A DNA stretch of 64,000 bases, taken from contig OY987273.1 of NCBI GenBank assembly GCA_963920665.1, positions 15,254,501 through 15,318,500 on the forward strand. Reading direction: 5' to 3'. The number at the start of each line of letters is the position of its first letter. Within the stretch, counting starts at the first letter, position 1. Both the position numbers and the translations under genes were made by a program. This DNA is from Straminergon stramineum (taxonomy: Eukaryota; Streptophyta; Bryopsida; Hypnales; Calliergonaceae). The notes beneath the pieces were generated by a model, which was given only the letters and a program-made list of their open reading frames with translations, ran no database searches and had not been told where the DNA came from. Positions 1 through 12,479 of the stretch are shown in pieces.

Positions 1-2618
1 AATATTGTCCATTTTTAGGCCCACAAACCGAAGCAAGGTTGAAGTAAATTTAAGTTGAGTAGAACTCAATTCTTTAGTTGTAAGCTACAATTTCCATTAA
101 AATGAGAGTTTCAAATAGTCAAGGTGTCTCCCACAAATTATGGTTGATAGTAATAATAGTGATTTTCCATATAAGTGCATATTGTGTCCCTTATTGAAAA
201 CCAAATCATGAGATAAATGGTTGGTTGTCAAAGGCTATTTCTTTCATTCAAATGGTTCGGGTTTGATTTCCACTAAATTTGTATGAGCGACTATGAGATA
301 TACATGATTTGGTGATGCTCAATGACCTTTATAGGCAAGAACATTGTAACAATCAACTAGCTTTACTCTCGAAATTGTGACAAGTGCTTAATGAATTAAC
401 AAAATAGAAAGTGGTCTTATCCACTACCAATTTTTTCTACTTGTATTCTATTTTCAAAAGAGATTTATAAAGTGAACAAACAAGGAAAATGACATCAACA
501 TTGATACAAGTCAATGGATAATGTAATAGTAAATATATTAAATACTACATTTAAGTGCACTTGATGTGTAAGGTACTTCATACAACATAAAAAAGTAGTT
601 CCAATACAAATCTATAAAATTGAATCATAGTACTCCAATATGTACCAAGTACTTCACAACACCCAATATAAAATTATATTAAATCATCTTTGGTTCTACG
701 GAGGAAAAAAGAAAGAATAAAATATTAAAAAGAAACTTTCAACTTAGCTTTAAATACTACCAAGTATCTCTCCAATATCTCATACATGCTCAATCAAAAT
801 TATACAAAGTTGACTTCCATCAATAACACCAATACTAGACAATAGAATTTTAAGAACACACTTTACTACGTCCTTCTTGATCCTAGACTTCTATACTTTG
901 ATGAGAGAATTTGTTAACTCCCAAACTAGATTTTGGGTCTTTCAAACACAATCCTTTGGTGGAGTCCCGCCCAATATAGAACTCTTAAAGATTTCAAGCT
1001 TATGACATGGACCAAAAGTATTAAATCAGTACACAATTGAGATGAGCCAAGTTAGTGAAAGGATCAAACAAGGCTTTGACAATCTATACAATTTTGTATC
1101 ACCATCACTTGGTTAAAGGAAAACAAAATATCCTTCAAAAAGATCACACACCACCCCAAAAGATGGCAATCGACAATTGCAAAGTTGCCCTACAAAGCGT
1201 CATCCTCAACAAACTCCTCACCGTCTCTATGAAGCTTTTCTTCCTCCATTGTTTTGATTCAAGAACAAGGCCAAAAGTTGTCCCTCAACACTATAGACTA
1301 TTCAATTGGCTCCATCAAGGTTTCATTCACTATCCACCAACAGAACGAAAAAAGTTGAAATCGTCTCTTGTACTCAAAACTTTCATCTTCATCATATAAT
1401 ACCATCAAATATTTGATGAACACATATAACCTCTTATAAATGCTGACTATACTCTACATTGGGAGATGGACAAAACCCCATCCACTACCCATGAGGCCAT
1501 AGACTCCATCTTTTGGAATCTTCTTGCAACAATTTGATTCCTTTACCTTCCTCTAGGAGCCAATCACTATACGTATGGTACTACTTGTACTTCAGATTTG
1601 AGACACCTATTGAATTTAGATAAAAATTGGATTGTTGCACCTTTGTATGGCCAACATGTACATCCTTCCCTTCCAAAATTCAGCCTTCTTGGAAGGCTTT
1701 GAAATTTTGTACCTCCTCAATAAGGTAAGGAATTGCAGGCACAAAGTCCACATCCATGAGGGATGGAATGCTAGGAACGTTCTTTTTTTCAACTACATGC
1801 TCCATCTCCCAACAAAGTATTGATGTGGTCATGTGCGTAACTGACCAACATGAAACTCACATAACCTTATTAAAGATCTTCTTAGCAATAAGAAGGGATA
1901 AGAAGACAAACACAAATCTATTCTTGTTGTCCCCTATGGTGTTGTCCATTTGAATGTTCAAAACTAGAGGAAGGGGGGTCCCCAATATTATAACTTTGGT
2001 CACTGGCCAAGGCAATGATTTGCAAATGTCTCTTCCTTATAGTATTCCACGAAATAGAGGACTAGACCCGATCTAAAAAATAATTCCTAGAAAGAATACT
2101 TCAGGGGTAGTTCAAGGTCACGTAAGGACTCTCTAGTGATCATAACATTTAGTTTGCGTAGTGAAGGAAGATATCAAGACCAAAATACGCACATGAAAAT
2201 CACCATGCTTGTAGGCAATCATATCCATTACGAGGAAGAAACAATTGTATTAGCCAATGTTCCAAAAGAGGAATGTGCAACTACAGAAGTGTGTCTTCAA
2301 GAATATTGTCATTGGCCTCCTTCTAGATTACCTCAAGAATATCATCCAAGTTGGTCTTTTCCAAATTAGGCGATGACAGACGTATCACATCTAAGTCTAA
2401 CAAGGAATCATCATGTAGAGATAGTGACTTAGTGCAAACGTGGTGAAGACTTGACGCAGGAGGAATTTCGACGATAATACACAACATAATTGGCATCAAA
2501 GTTGCAATAGTGAGTGGGCCTACAAGTTTGACAATTGAATAGAGAGAGTGTTTTGTAAGAGAAACATTTATTTGAAAGTCTTTCAATAAAGAGGTATTGT
2601 AACAAATTGTATAGATAG
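1..2618. other. AT-rich intergenic DNA, nothing recognised
   Basis: Only short chance open frames occur here, with no domain, repeat array or RNA gene that I can support. The sequence is probably old decayed repeat. The right end abuts the foldback element. Confidence 0.5.
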
Positions 2619-3442
2619 TGGGGTGACAATCAAAATGGCGTTTTTGAATTCGTAGTGAAGGAAATTTCACATTTGACAACTTTGACAACCTCCCGAGGGT
2701 AGAAAACTTGGTGTTTTACCACAAATTGTTTTTAGCAAGATCATCTCTAAGTTAATAATATTTTTATTAAATTTGAAGGCCAAAAAATTCACCAAAAAAA
2801 CATATGTTAAAAATCTACCAACATGTGTAGCTATGAAAAAATGGTTTCCCCCATTGTTTTCCACAACTACATGTTGCTAGATTGTCGATATCTTTTTTAT
2901 ATAAATCTTTTGACCTTAAATTTTGGCACACATGTTATTAGCATAGAGAAGATCTTGTGAAAAAAATTTCATGATAAATAAAAAAACATTCAGCCCTTGG
3001 GAGGATGTCAAAGTTGGCAATAGTGAAATGGTTTCTATGATTGTTTCTCAAAACATCACATGTTGGTAGATTGTGAATATCTTTTTTTGTATTGATCTTT
3101 TGGCCTTGAAATTTGTAATATATATTATTAACATAGAGAAATTTTTGTTCCAAAAATTTCATGGCAAAAAAAAAGAATTTCAATCCTTAGGAGGCTATTA
3201 AAGTTGGCAACAATGAAATTGTTTTCACAGCTACACTTGTTGGTAGATTTTTAATATATTTTTTTTTGGTGAATCATTTGGCCTTAAAATTTGTTGGACA
3301 TGTTATGAACTTAGAGTTGATCTTGTGAAAAGAATTTCGTGGTAAAATACCAATTTTTCAGCCCTCGGGAGGTTGGCAAAGTTGGCAAATGTGAAATTTC
3401 CTTCACTGCAAATTCAAAAACGCCATTTTGATTGTCACCCCA
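2619..3442. mobile_element. Foldback-type DNA element with long terminal inverted repeats
   Basis: The left end begins TGGGGTGACAATCAAAATGG and the right end is its reverse complement. Inverted similarity continues for about 200 bp on each side (roughly 2619-2840 against 3230-3442), including a near-identical outer 85 bp. The interior (about 2870-3230) holds extra, diverged copies of the right arm in direct orientation, so the element is built mostly from one repeated block. Flanks TTGTATAGATAG and TTGTACATAG resemble a degraded target duplication of about 9-10 bp, which would suit a Mutator-like element. No transposase ORF is present, so it would be non-autonomous. Superfamily placement is inference. 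Confidence 0.7.
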
Positions 3443-3851
3443 TTGTACATAGCTAAAGTTCTAGCCAACTTACATATGCCTAATTGCAAATTGAAGTGAA
3501 GGAAGTAAATGGAAGGAGTTTTAACTCAAATCAAGTTGAAATAGAGGTAGAATGTCACTGAAAAAACCTAGAGGGATAACAGCCACTCGGGCTTGGAATT
3601 TCTTGGCCGCCTCTATTCCTTCTACATCACAATCTTCATCCATCTTGTGTTCCATGCCATGAACTTCTAGCCTTCGTGCTTGCTTCCCTAACCATTGTAG
3701 GATCCATGTCCATATGATCCTCTACACCTTTGCATTTGGTTCACACAAACTCGTCCTAATTTGGAAGAGAGGTGGGCAATGGGTGAGTCTACATTCTTAT
3801 GAGATTTGCAAACCCTGCCTTGCATTGTCTTGGTGTTTATGGTTCCAACCA
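3443..3851. other. Intergenic, nothing recognised
   Basis: Moderately AT-rich sequence between the foldback element and the 75-bp repeat. No coding or structural signal was found. Confidence 0.4.
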
Positions 3852-4135
3852 TTCAACTTGAATCGAGTTAAATGAGAAGATTCAATCAGTCTACTACATG
3901 TAATTGACTTTTGATGGGTACGTCCGTTCAACTCGAATCGAGTTAAACAACAAGATTTAATCCATCTTCTATATGTAATTGACTTTTCATGGGTGCATCC
4001 GTTCAACTCGAATTGAGTTAAACGGCAAGATTCAATTTGTCTTCTACATGTAATTGACTTTTCATGGGTGCATCCATTCAACTTGAATCGAGTTAAACAG
4101 AAAGATTCAAACTTCTATTACAATTGACTTTTCAT
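3852..4135. repeat. 75-bp tandem repeat, four copies
   Basis: The motif TTCAACTYGAATYGAGTTAA recurs at 3852, 3927, 4002 and 4077, exactly 75 bp apart, each time followed by a shared AAGATT...TAATTGACTTTTCATGGG block. The last unit is partly degraded. Each unit holds the near-palindrome AACTCGAATCGAGTT. Because 75 is a multiple of three, the minus strand stays open as a 25-residue repeat. I read this as a consequence of the period and not as a gene. Confidence 0.85.
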
Positions 4136-5029
4136 AGTGGAGTAGCATTTCTATTTAACAATCCCGAAATTTGCGGCGATAATATTAGAAACTCTTGCAT
4201 ACACACTACCAATTTCAAAAATGAAGCAATGACACAATTGGATTGCAAAATTGAAATTAACTTCATTGATCATCAATGCACCCCAAAGTAAAATCTCATG
4301 AGTAGTACAAATCAAAACTTTCATCATATTCACAGGTCAAAACTTGCATCTGGTGGTGATTCGAAGAAAGTCATGTGTCCTAACCTTGAAACTCTATATT
4401 GGATTCCAAGAGAAACGAAAATTTAGAAATAAACCTAGACCCTTCAATGCATACTTTGGAAGTTAGCAATACCTTACCAAAAACATTGAAGGTTTAGTAC
4501 CCTCCAAAAGAACTCCTTGACTGTGAGCAACAAAAGTGTAAATAACGCAATCGCATAAACACAAAGGCGTAGAAACAGAGTGGCGCAAAAACACAAGGAG
4601 AAATAAAAAAGAAACTTCAACTATAGAGGTTCAAAAACATAGAGGTACATACACACATGCACATGAACACAAACACAAGAAGCAATGAAAAAGGAATCTC
4701 TTCAACCGCACATCAAGACTTATAGACAATTAGGTAGGAAGGATATGGCGCCAATTGCAATGAAGAATTTCAAATTCTCAACTTTCATCCATGAAATTAT
4801 AATAAGATCCACAAAGTCCAGTAGATCTCCTTTACAACTGTAGAGGTAAAAAAAGACTGAAATTTTATGAGACAACAATTGATTCCCACACCAAATTTGG
4901 ATTTGACATTATTGTACAGATGGATTTTTTGTGTTGTACAAACTTGCAAATAGTAAATATTAGAAAAATAATTTGTTTTCTATTATACTCCACATTATAT
5001 ATAAATTAATAAAAATGTACAAACAATGC
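4136..5029. other. Intergenic, nothing recognised
   Basis: AT-rich sequence without long frames, arrays or inverted repeats that I can support. Confidence 0.4.
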
Positions 5030-5800
5030 ACTCTTTGTTTTCCAAAAGTGCACAGTCATCAACATTTGAAGAAAAAAACTCCTATGTCTAGGGATGTATT
5101 GTGTTTTGAATATAATATTTTGTAAATTATAATTAGACCCAATCCAACTTATGAATGACTTAAAAAATTAAAAACATGAACTTATAATTACACCCAATCT
5201 ATTTTATGAGTACCGTAAAAAATAAATAAAAATATGATGATGCGTGTGCACATTCATGCCATGGGTTCTTAAAATAGTTGTAAGACCTATACATCATACA
5301 CAATTTCATTATATTCAACTTATATATTTGGTTTTGTTTATATTTTATGGCATAAATAAATGCTAGTTGGCTATGATATTTTAAATTTGGCATATTGTAA
5401 ATTGAAATTGGACCTAATCCAACTTAGGAGTATTGTAAAAAACAATTTTAATGTCATGCATGTGTGCAAATAGGCCAAATATGGGTCATGAAATTAATTA
5501 TAAAATCTATATATAATAACACGAAATCATTATTATATTCTAGTTTAGATTTTGGTTTTGTTTATACATTCATGACATGAATGAATTGTGAAAGAAATTT
5601 GGACACGATACTCTAAATTTAGCATTTGTATATTACAATTAGACTCATTTCAATTTATAAGTATTGCCAAAAATTTTAATTTTTTGCAATGCATGCACAC
5701 AAATAGGCTTTGCCTTGAGTTATTAAAATGATTCTAATATCCAATTTCAATTTTGTATTTTGTTTATAAATCAAGGTCATGAATAATAGATGATTTGGAT
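5030..5800. repeat. Degenerate ~240-bp tandem repeat, about three copies
   Basis: Three successive blocks begin near 5110, 5380 and 5610. They share the order 'TTTTGTAAATTATAATTAGA', 'CCAATCCAACTTATGAGTA', 'GCATGTGTGCA', 'TTGGTTTTGTTTATA' and 'ATGATATTTTAAATTTGGCA'. The units are strongly diverged from each other. A related stretch lies at 8165-8540, so the family is dispersed locally. No coding potential. Confidence 0.6.
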
Positions 5801-5978
5801 GACTTTTTCATTTCTACAAACGGCACAGGAAAGGAGGTGTTTACATAAATCTCTACTTTTTAGAATGTGGTTATAATTCAAACTTTGTATATATATAATT
5901 TTCACAATAATTATGCACTATTTCTATTACAATGTATTCTTTTTTTCCTAACACTAAATAATTGGAATTCTTTTTAAA

Positions 5979-6140
5979 ATTTTCTATACATAAGAAAATG
6001 ATTTTTGTACATGTATGATGTTATTAGTTCAAAAAAGTAAAAGGAAGTCTATATAATTGTAATTTCATTAAGTTTATGGATGAATTTTTAGCCATTGTAA
6101 TTGCAATATGCAATTTTTATTGTGCAAGTAATGCTAATGT
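5979..6140. repeat. Direct duplicate, copy 1 (~160 bp)
   Basis: This block, beginning AAATTTTCTATACATAAGAA and ending TGTGCAAGTAATGCTAA, is repeated about 95% identically at 6748-6909 in the same orientation, about 770 bp away. A MITE lies between the two copies. It could be a local segmental duplication or two copies of a short dispersed repeat. Confidence 0.75.
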
Positions 6141-6609
6141 GTACATCAATTTTGTATGGTTTGATTTATCATAGTATTTATTATTTATTCAAGGTTTTCT
6201 TTTGAAATTTAATAATTGAAAAAATTAGAAATTTATAATCTTTTACCTTTTGTACTACATTTACAACAATATGCACTATGAGATTTTGTCACTTCCATTA
6301 TTTAATTCTATTTATTTTTGGAACTCATTCTTAAGATCTCACTTTTTCTACTAAGAATGAAGCTTGACATAAACCATTTTAGATCTTTTCAAATATTCAC
6401 AACATCTTATTTTCAAGATCCAAGTGGTATAAATGTAAGTCAAATGCCACAAGAACCTAGAAAACCATTGCATAGATAAAAAAAAATCTTTTTTTTTTAA
6501 TATTTTTCTTAAAAAGACAAGATCAACAAATTGTTGTCCCAATCAACAAAAAAGTGAACCACATCAAGGCAACCAAATCAAAAGAAAAACTAAATTTTCC
6601 AATAGTGAT

Positions 6610-6696
6610 CACTAGAAGAAAACTGTGTTGCTTTTAACACTTTAAACAAAAATGTCATCTAGATTGTGTTAAAAGCAACACAATTTTCTTCTAGTG
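6610..6696. mobile_element. CACTA-type MITE (87 bp)
   Basis: A short hairpin. The left end CACTAGAAGAAAACTGTGTT is answered by AACACAATTTTCTTCTAGTG on the right. The flanks are GAT and AAT, a possible degraded 3-bp target duplication. The termini match four other hairpin elements in this window (13021, 35777, 40425, 42175). CACTA ends with 3-bp duplications are typical of the CACTA (En/Spm) superfamily. The element carries no gene. Confidence 0.8.
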
Positions 6697-6747
6697 AATA
6701 TAATATCATTTTTGAAGGAGCTTCTTTAAGGCCCACATGTCTTGTTA

Positions 6748-6909
6748 AATTTTCTATGCATAAGAAAATGATTTTTGTACATATATGATTTTATTAGTTC
6801 AAAAAAGTAACAAGAAGTTTTTATAATTGTAATTTCATTAAGTTTATGGATGAATTTTTAGCCATTGTAATTGCAATATGCAATTTTTATTGTGCAAGTA
6901 ATGCTAAAA
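6748..6909. repeat. Direct duplicate, copy 2 (~160 bp)
   Basis: Second copy of the block at 5979-6140, same orientation, with scattered substitutions. Confidence 0.75.
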
Positions 6910-8035
6910 TTCTATTTCTTTTGAATGAAATTGATTAAAAAGTTGTTTGTTCAATTTAAATTTTGAATACAATTTAGAAATAAATTTAGGAAAGGTGGAA
7001 CTTGGGCTATTACACTAATATGTACAATAGAATATGAGTTAGTTCATTTTGAAATTAGATTTTTAAGGAAAGAAAGCAAGGTTTATTGACTTGCTTGGAA
7101 ATCATTTAAACTTTGATAATTAATAAAAGATTGGAAACATTAAAGTTTGATAAGTAAGAATAAACATGCAATGTTTTTGGATGGAGAGTCTCACTTTGAG
7201 ATGAATTTTTTCTTTTTATCAAGTTATTCTATTTTTAGAGGATTGATTTACATATTATGAATAATAATGAACATTAGATGTACACTACTTTGGATAATAA
7301 GGATACATCAAGTCAAAATTTCTTAGACTCTATTGATTAACCAATGGACTAATATTTTTATCACGCCTAAATGTTCATTCTAGAGTTCCGCCTAAATTTA
7401 ATAGAGGCTAGTTTTCAATTATCCAGTTATCCCACTACACAAAATTTCCATTACAAAAGGGCTTCTAACTTGAAGTTCATGTTTTTATATCAACAATTGC
7501 AAAGATTTTTAGGAATGACATCAAGAAGACAATGATGATCAAAATGAGTTACACAAGATAATGCTTCTAGTTTTATGCAAATAATTGTAAATATAGTGGT
7601 GATTTCATTGGATGAAAATGACAAACTTATGAATGTCATCCATTTTTTAATCCATATCAAAAGGTCTATCCATCTCTTGAAGCTATTGTGACAAATAATT
7701 TTGAATGTCTTAATATCCAGCAAAAGTGCTTGGATTTGACAATCACCAAGTTGACATTTTATAACTTAGATCAATGCTATAAAATGAGAGCTATAGTTGT
7801 TGATTTTCTTTCTAGTGTAGTCAATTTTTTATTTTATATTTTCACATACCTAAAAGTTTAACTTGATTTTGTCCAATGAATGATATCATAATCTGATAAG
7901 CAAATGTTCAATCTAGCATAATAAAAGGGGTGTAGTACCAGTTGTTTGTTGTGTTAAACCATCTTGTCAAAACTAATGCAAGCATTGTACTCTAAAAAAA
8001 TATTCATGGGTGTAGCAAAAAAAACTTTCTATATT
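6910..8035. other. Intergenic, nothing recognised
   Basis: AT-rich, with only short chance frames. No repeat partner was found within the window. Confidence 0.4.
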
Positions 8036-8061
8036 TTGTCATTGTCATTGTCATTGTCATG
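8036..8061. repeat. Hexanucleotide microsatellite (TTGTCA)n
   Basis: Four consecutive TTGTCA units lie in otherwise AT-rich DNA. Confidence 0.8.
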
Positions 8062-8164
8062 CAAATTATTTTAGTTTCTATTACACCAAAATGCCAATCA
8101 AATGTTTTTAGAAAAAATAATTTCTTCATTGTTAAATTCTAGTATTTTTAAACACATGAATATA

Positions 8165-8540
8165 TTATAAACTTTATTTTCCAAAATTGCACATAAGTAT
8201 TTGAAAAAAAACACTCCTATATTTAGGGATTGCTTTATTGTATTGTATTTTCAATTTTTTGTAAATCACAATATTAGATCCAATCCAATTTATGAGTACT
8301 AAATTTAAAAAATAAACCGTGCATGTACAAATATTGACCATGGATTCTTAAAATACTTCTAAAAACTATGAATAATACACTAGTTCATTATATTCAACTA
8401 GGATTTTAAACCTATAAATATTATACAAATTCATTGTATTCAGCTTGGGATTTTGGATTAGTTTATAGTTTCATCAATTATAAAATGAGAGAAAGCCATT
8501 TGGGCATGATATTTTGAATTTAGCATTTTGTATTTCCATT
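8165..8540. repeat. Dispersed copy of the ~240-bp repeat family
   Basis: It has the same block order as 5030-5800: a TTTTCCAAAATTGCACA lead-in, 'TAGGGATTG', 'GATCCAATCCAATTTATGAG', 'TTATATTCAACTAGGATTTT', and 'GGCATGATATTTTGAATTTA'. It is diverged and lacks an ORF. Confidence 0.55.
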
Positions 8541-8779
8541 TTCATTCTTCTCTTCCAATTTTCATTTTCTTTCCTATTCTTGGATATTTGCATGTTTTTT
8601 TTCTATATAATTTTTGTCTCTTCAATTAATTTTTCATTTTATTTATGATTAGATAATAAAATATGAAAAATTATGTATGATATATTGGTATAAAATTGTT
8701 CAACATATTTATGATGGTTTGACATTGATTGTGTTCAATTTTTTGATAGCGTAGTTGACAAAATTTTGTCAATTTTCAA

Positions 8780-9140
8780 TCAATTAGGATAGAAATTATC
8801 TTTAGAAACAAGATTGTCCATAACTTTCACATCACTTAACCAAATGAAATTAATCAAAGCTTTCTACGTAGACAAAAATATAATCTATGAGAAGAATTAT
8901 TTTTGAAAAAGAATTCAAATTTTTGAAATTAGTTCTTGTTACTCGCCTACTTGATCTCCCTTGATTTGAACTTATTTAGACATAACTTTTGTTCCTAGGC
9001 ACCAATTGAAAAAAATTATATTCCTAAGAAGCTAATCAATTTTTCTATCTTCTAAAAAAGTTTCAAGAAATCATGAAAAAAATTGAGATTATTGGTACTT
9101 GCCTGAAATCCAATTTGACTTGCAAAGGGACAATGGTCCT
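8780..9140 (+). repeat. Dispersed non-coding repeat, copy A
   Basis: This stretch, which includes 'TTTTTCTATCTTCTAAAAAA' and 'GGACAATGGTCCTTTAGGGG', reappears as the reverse complement at about 56270-56660, and more weakly at 47200-47330. No ORF is maintained across the copies. It is probably part of an old, long transposon, but the class cannot be told. Confidence 0.55.
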
Positions 9141-10064
9141 TTAGGGGTTAAATACACCGAATTGGAAATGGACAAGTACAAAAAATGACTCATGTGTAAT
9201 TGTAATGGTGGTATAATGGTTGGATCCTTGGATTCAAATGCAAGGCTTGGGTTTGAAACTTGTAGGAGTTTGTGAAGGGTGAATGTGTAGCTACTCAAAA
9301 ATTTTGGATAGTAAACGATTTTTTTTTGTTGCTCATATATCTTTGGCAACAAAAAATAAATTCTATTGCTCAAATTCCATGTAGTAGAAGAAATTTTTGT
9401 TTTGTGCTCAAAAATTTGGGGTAGCAAAGGCAAAAATATTTAATTTCTAATTTCTAATTTTTTGATTTGACCAAGACCAAACCAATAAAATTATCTTCAA
9501 ATCAAATCCAAACAAAGTGTTCCTAACCTTAAAAAAATCAATAATTTTTATATTGATTTTCTCTTGAACAAGATTCCATTTTTCTAGTAGTATTGGCAAT
9601 GCCTTGTGCTTAGAATCTTGGTACAAGTGAGTCACTAGAAGTCTTTAGTAATGTCCTTCAAAACATCATGCCATTTTCTCTACATGCATGACCTATGCTG
9701 AAAAGCATACTTTGCAATTGTGGAAAATATCATTTGAAGTACTTATCCAACTCTCATATGCATTTCATGTTAAAGGTAATGTATGAGTACTAATCATAGG
9801 TAGTCTATCTTTGTAGAAGTGCATATCGATTGCAAATATAAGTCAACCTCATACAATGTGTGAAGGTATTACATGCAATTGGAATAACCTTTGCTCAAAA
9901 GAACAAGTGGTCTATTGGTCACATAAAGAATACATTTTGGCTATGATGCAAAAGTAGGAGTAGGGCAAAGCATTTTATTTTCAATCAAGGCACTCACATC
10001 TAAGAAGAGTTGTTCAATACCTACCACAATTGAGTGACTTCCCATCTTTTTTGATAGGGTTGAC
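9141..10064. other. Intergenic, nothing recognised
   Basis: AT-rich. The open frames on the minus strand (for example around 9089-9433) have no conserved features. Confidence 0.35.
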
Positions 10065-10489
10065 AAGACATCCAGACGTAGTGATGTGCATCTACACATC
10101 CAATGTCTGCAAATGCTACCCCCTGGGACATCCTATAACATTTGATTTTTAATTTTTTTTATTATGGAGTTATAACCCTGTTTGCATCGTTGTCCACCCG
10201 CTATCCCGTCTGCCATTTACGCAGCCCATCTGTGATTCATCGAGTGCAACCACCACCTCGTATGCCACTTGGCAAGTCCATCTGCCTCTCCATTCGTGAC
10301 TCTACCTGTGTGTTTGTCCACCAATTGGTGTGTGCATCTGCTAGCTATCTCAAAGTCCGTCTACGAGCCTCACTGTGACTCTTGGAGTGTGTCTACTAGC
10401 CAATCTACAAGTCTTTCCGCTAGTGTATCCAAGACCAACCATTTTATGACTCTACAAATTCTACTCTACCTTTATTCTAAATGAATATC
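10065..10489. other. GC-richer island of unknown origin
   Basis: This stretch of about 400 bp is clearly less AT-rich than its flanks and is rich in short 'CCCGTCTGCC' and 'CCATCTG' words. Similar composition and words (rows of GGGCGGA or CCGTCCAC) occur at 46260-46320, 55080-55435 and 61850-62200. The last three sit just upstream of decayed ORFs. That suggests a shared transposon 5' region, which is inference. Confidence 0.35.
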
Positions 10490-10830
10490 TAATGTGATTT
10501 TGTCTTTGAGATTTAGTATATTTGAGGCTCATTTCCAAGAGCCTTAGCACTTTGGAAAGTAACATTGCAATGACACTCCTCCACAAAATTGTAAAGAAAA
10601 AAAATCATATTCAATTATTTTTCAAAATTGGATTTTGGATGCTACAACAAAATTTCAAAAGGAATTTTTCATAAATACAAACTACCAGTATTCATAATAG
10701 CAAATTGATTGGGGCTTATTTAACTTCAAAGTATTAGACATACCAAAATTTTGTGACTCACCCATTTAGGGCTTAATTTCCTTTGTCCATTTTGTGAAAA
10801 TAATATAGTAAAAAATATCTTGGGGGTCCC
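10490..10830 (+). repeat. Dispersed non-coding repeat, copy of the 46.7/57.6-kb family
   Basis: 'TTTGAGGCTCATTTCCAAGA' followed by 'AGATTGCAATG'-like and 'AATAGCAAATTGATTGGG' words matches 46640-46940 and 57600-57930 in order and orientation. It is diverged and non-coding. Confidence 0.6.
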
Positions 10831-11869
10831 AACTCCCAAGGCCTTTCGAGTGCCCTAAACCATAGTGAAAAATCACTTAAATTCAATTAGTCTCTATGTT
10901 TCTCGATTTCACTTCATGAATGACGGTAGAAATTTTCTTTTAATAGATTTAATCATGTACTCAAAGAAAGTTTTCTTAAAAAAATGAATGAGAATTGAAT
11001 CTAATAATCACATGACAAAAGAAAGAAGGGGGAATGCTTGATTTTGAGGATTTTAGGTAAATAAGACACAACTTCCTTTTTCAAATAAATCATTTGTGTA
11101 AATTACTTTTAACTCCTTCATTGTAATGAATTGAAGTCTCTTGAAGTCTTGATACATTATAAGTGTAGACACTAAAAACCACAATTGGTTTAGCGGATCT
11201 TTATTATAATTCAAATATCAATGAAATTGTTGTGGAAACAATTTTTAAAAGGGTCCAAGTAATTTCATTCTGCAAATGAAACTGTCTTTTTTTAGGACTT
11301 CTTCTAAATAAAATTGGATCCATTAAAATATTACATACATACATCAGACATTATACAACTCATCGTACAAGCTTATCAACTCAATATCCGTCTACATTCA
11401 AGAAGAAATATTGCACTTTGCATTTGAAGAAAAGATATATTTCATGTGAAAAAAATTTGTGTTCATTCATTAGCAATTCAAATACATTGAAAAATTCAAA
11501 ATATATATCCAATTTCACATATATTGGCATACTCTGGAGGTGCATGTATACTAAATAGTCTACAAGTATAAATCCAAAGCTCTACATTTACCAAACATTT
11601 TTAGAGTTTTATATAGTGCACTCTTGCACTCAACTACTAATATGAATGTCCGAAGTATTCATCCAACATAGGCCAATTGAAACAAGGTTTTTCACTTGAA
11701 CAACTCAACAATATAACAAACACAACATCCAACACGTCTATTAGACCCTCTTGACCATCTAATAAAGTCAACTTTACCATAGACTTTTTCAAAATTACCC
11801 CCCATTGACCTAAGCCTAGATGGATGCCATGTGGCATTCGCATGGCAAATTAGGGGGGTGACGTAGATG
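10831..11869. other. Intergenic, nothing recognised
   Basis: AT-rich stretch up to the G-rich minisatellite. The minus-strand frames near 11637-12048 arise partly from the repeat array. Confidence 0.35.
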
Positions 11870-12470
11870 CGCGACTGCAAGTAGGGCGACTTCGGGTCCC
11901 CAAGGGGTGACTTGGGGTCCTTAAGGGCAAGAGCGGTTTCCCAAGGGTGAGTGCAAGTTTCCAAGGGGCAAGTGCAAGTTCCCAAGGCCCGAATGTGGGT
12001 CCCCAAGGGGTGATTGGAGGTTCCCAAGGGACAACTGCATGTCCTCAAAGGACGATTATCCCCAAGAAGTGACCTCTACAATTGTAGGTCTCCTAGGAAC
12101 TACCTCAGGTGTCAAGGGGTGATTGTAGGTCTTCAGAAGGCGATAGAGGGTGTCAAGAAACTATTGTATCTCTCCAAGGGGTGATTACTAGTATCAAGGG
12201 ATGATTGTACATCTCTAAAGGGTGATTCTTCAATATACTTTTAGGGTGTCAAAGGGCTACCACGGATAGACTAAGTGGCCAAAGTATGATTGGAGGTGGC
12301 CAAAGGTGGTTGCAGGTGGTCAAGAATGGTTGCAAGTTGGCAAAGGGCAAATACAAATTAGACAAAGGAAAATTATAAGTACACAAAAGGCAACTACAGA
12401 TAGACAAAAGGATACTTGTGGATAAAGCATATGCTTGTAGGGCCTATGTAAAGGGGTGATTGTAAGAAGG
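11870..12470. repeat. G-rich degenerate minisatellite
   Basis: About two dozen short units on the theme 'GGTCCCCAAGGGGYGACT', with spacing near 20-30 bp that decays toward the right into 'GTGGCCAAAGGTGG' forms. The strand asymmetry is strong. It abuts the ~110-bp satellite. The inverted counterpart at 44766-45066 abuts the second satellite in the same relative order. Confidence 0.75.
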
Positions 12471-12479
12471 AAATAAAAC

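Noticed and set aside
1055..1399. 114-codon plus-strand frame
   Set aside because: It has no domain or repeat partner and background-like composition. It was treated as a chance frame.
3797..4081. 94-codon minus-strand frame with 25-residue repeats
   Set aside because: It is explained by the 75-bp tandem repeat. No start context or homologous pattern supports a gene.
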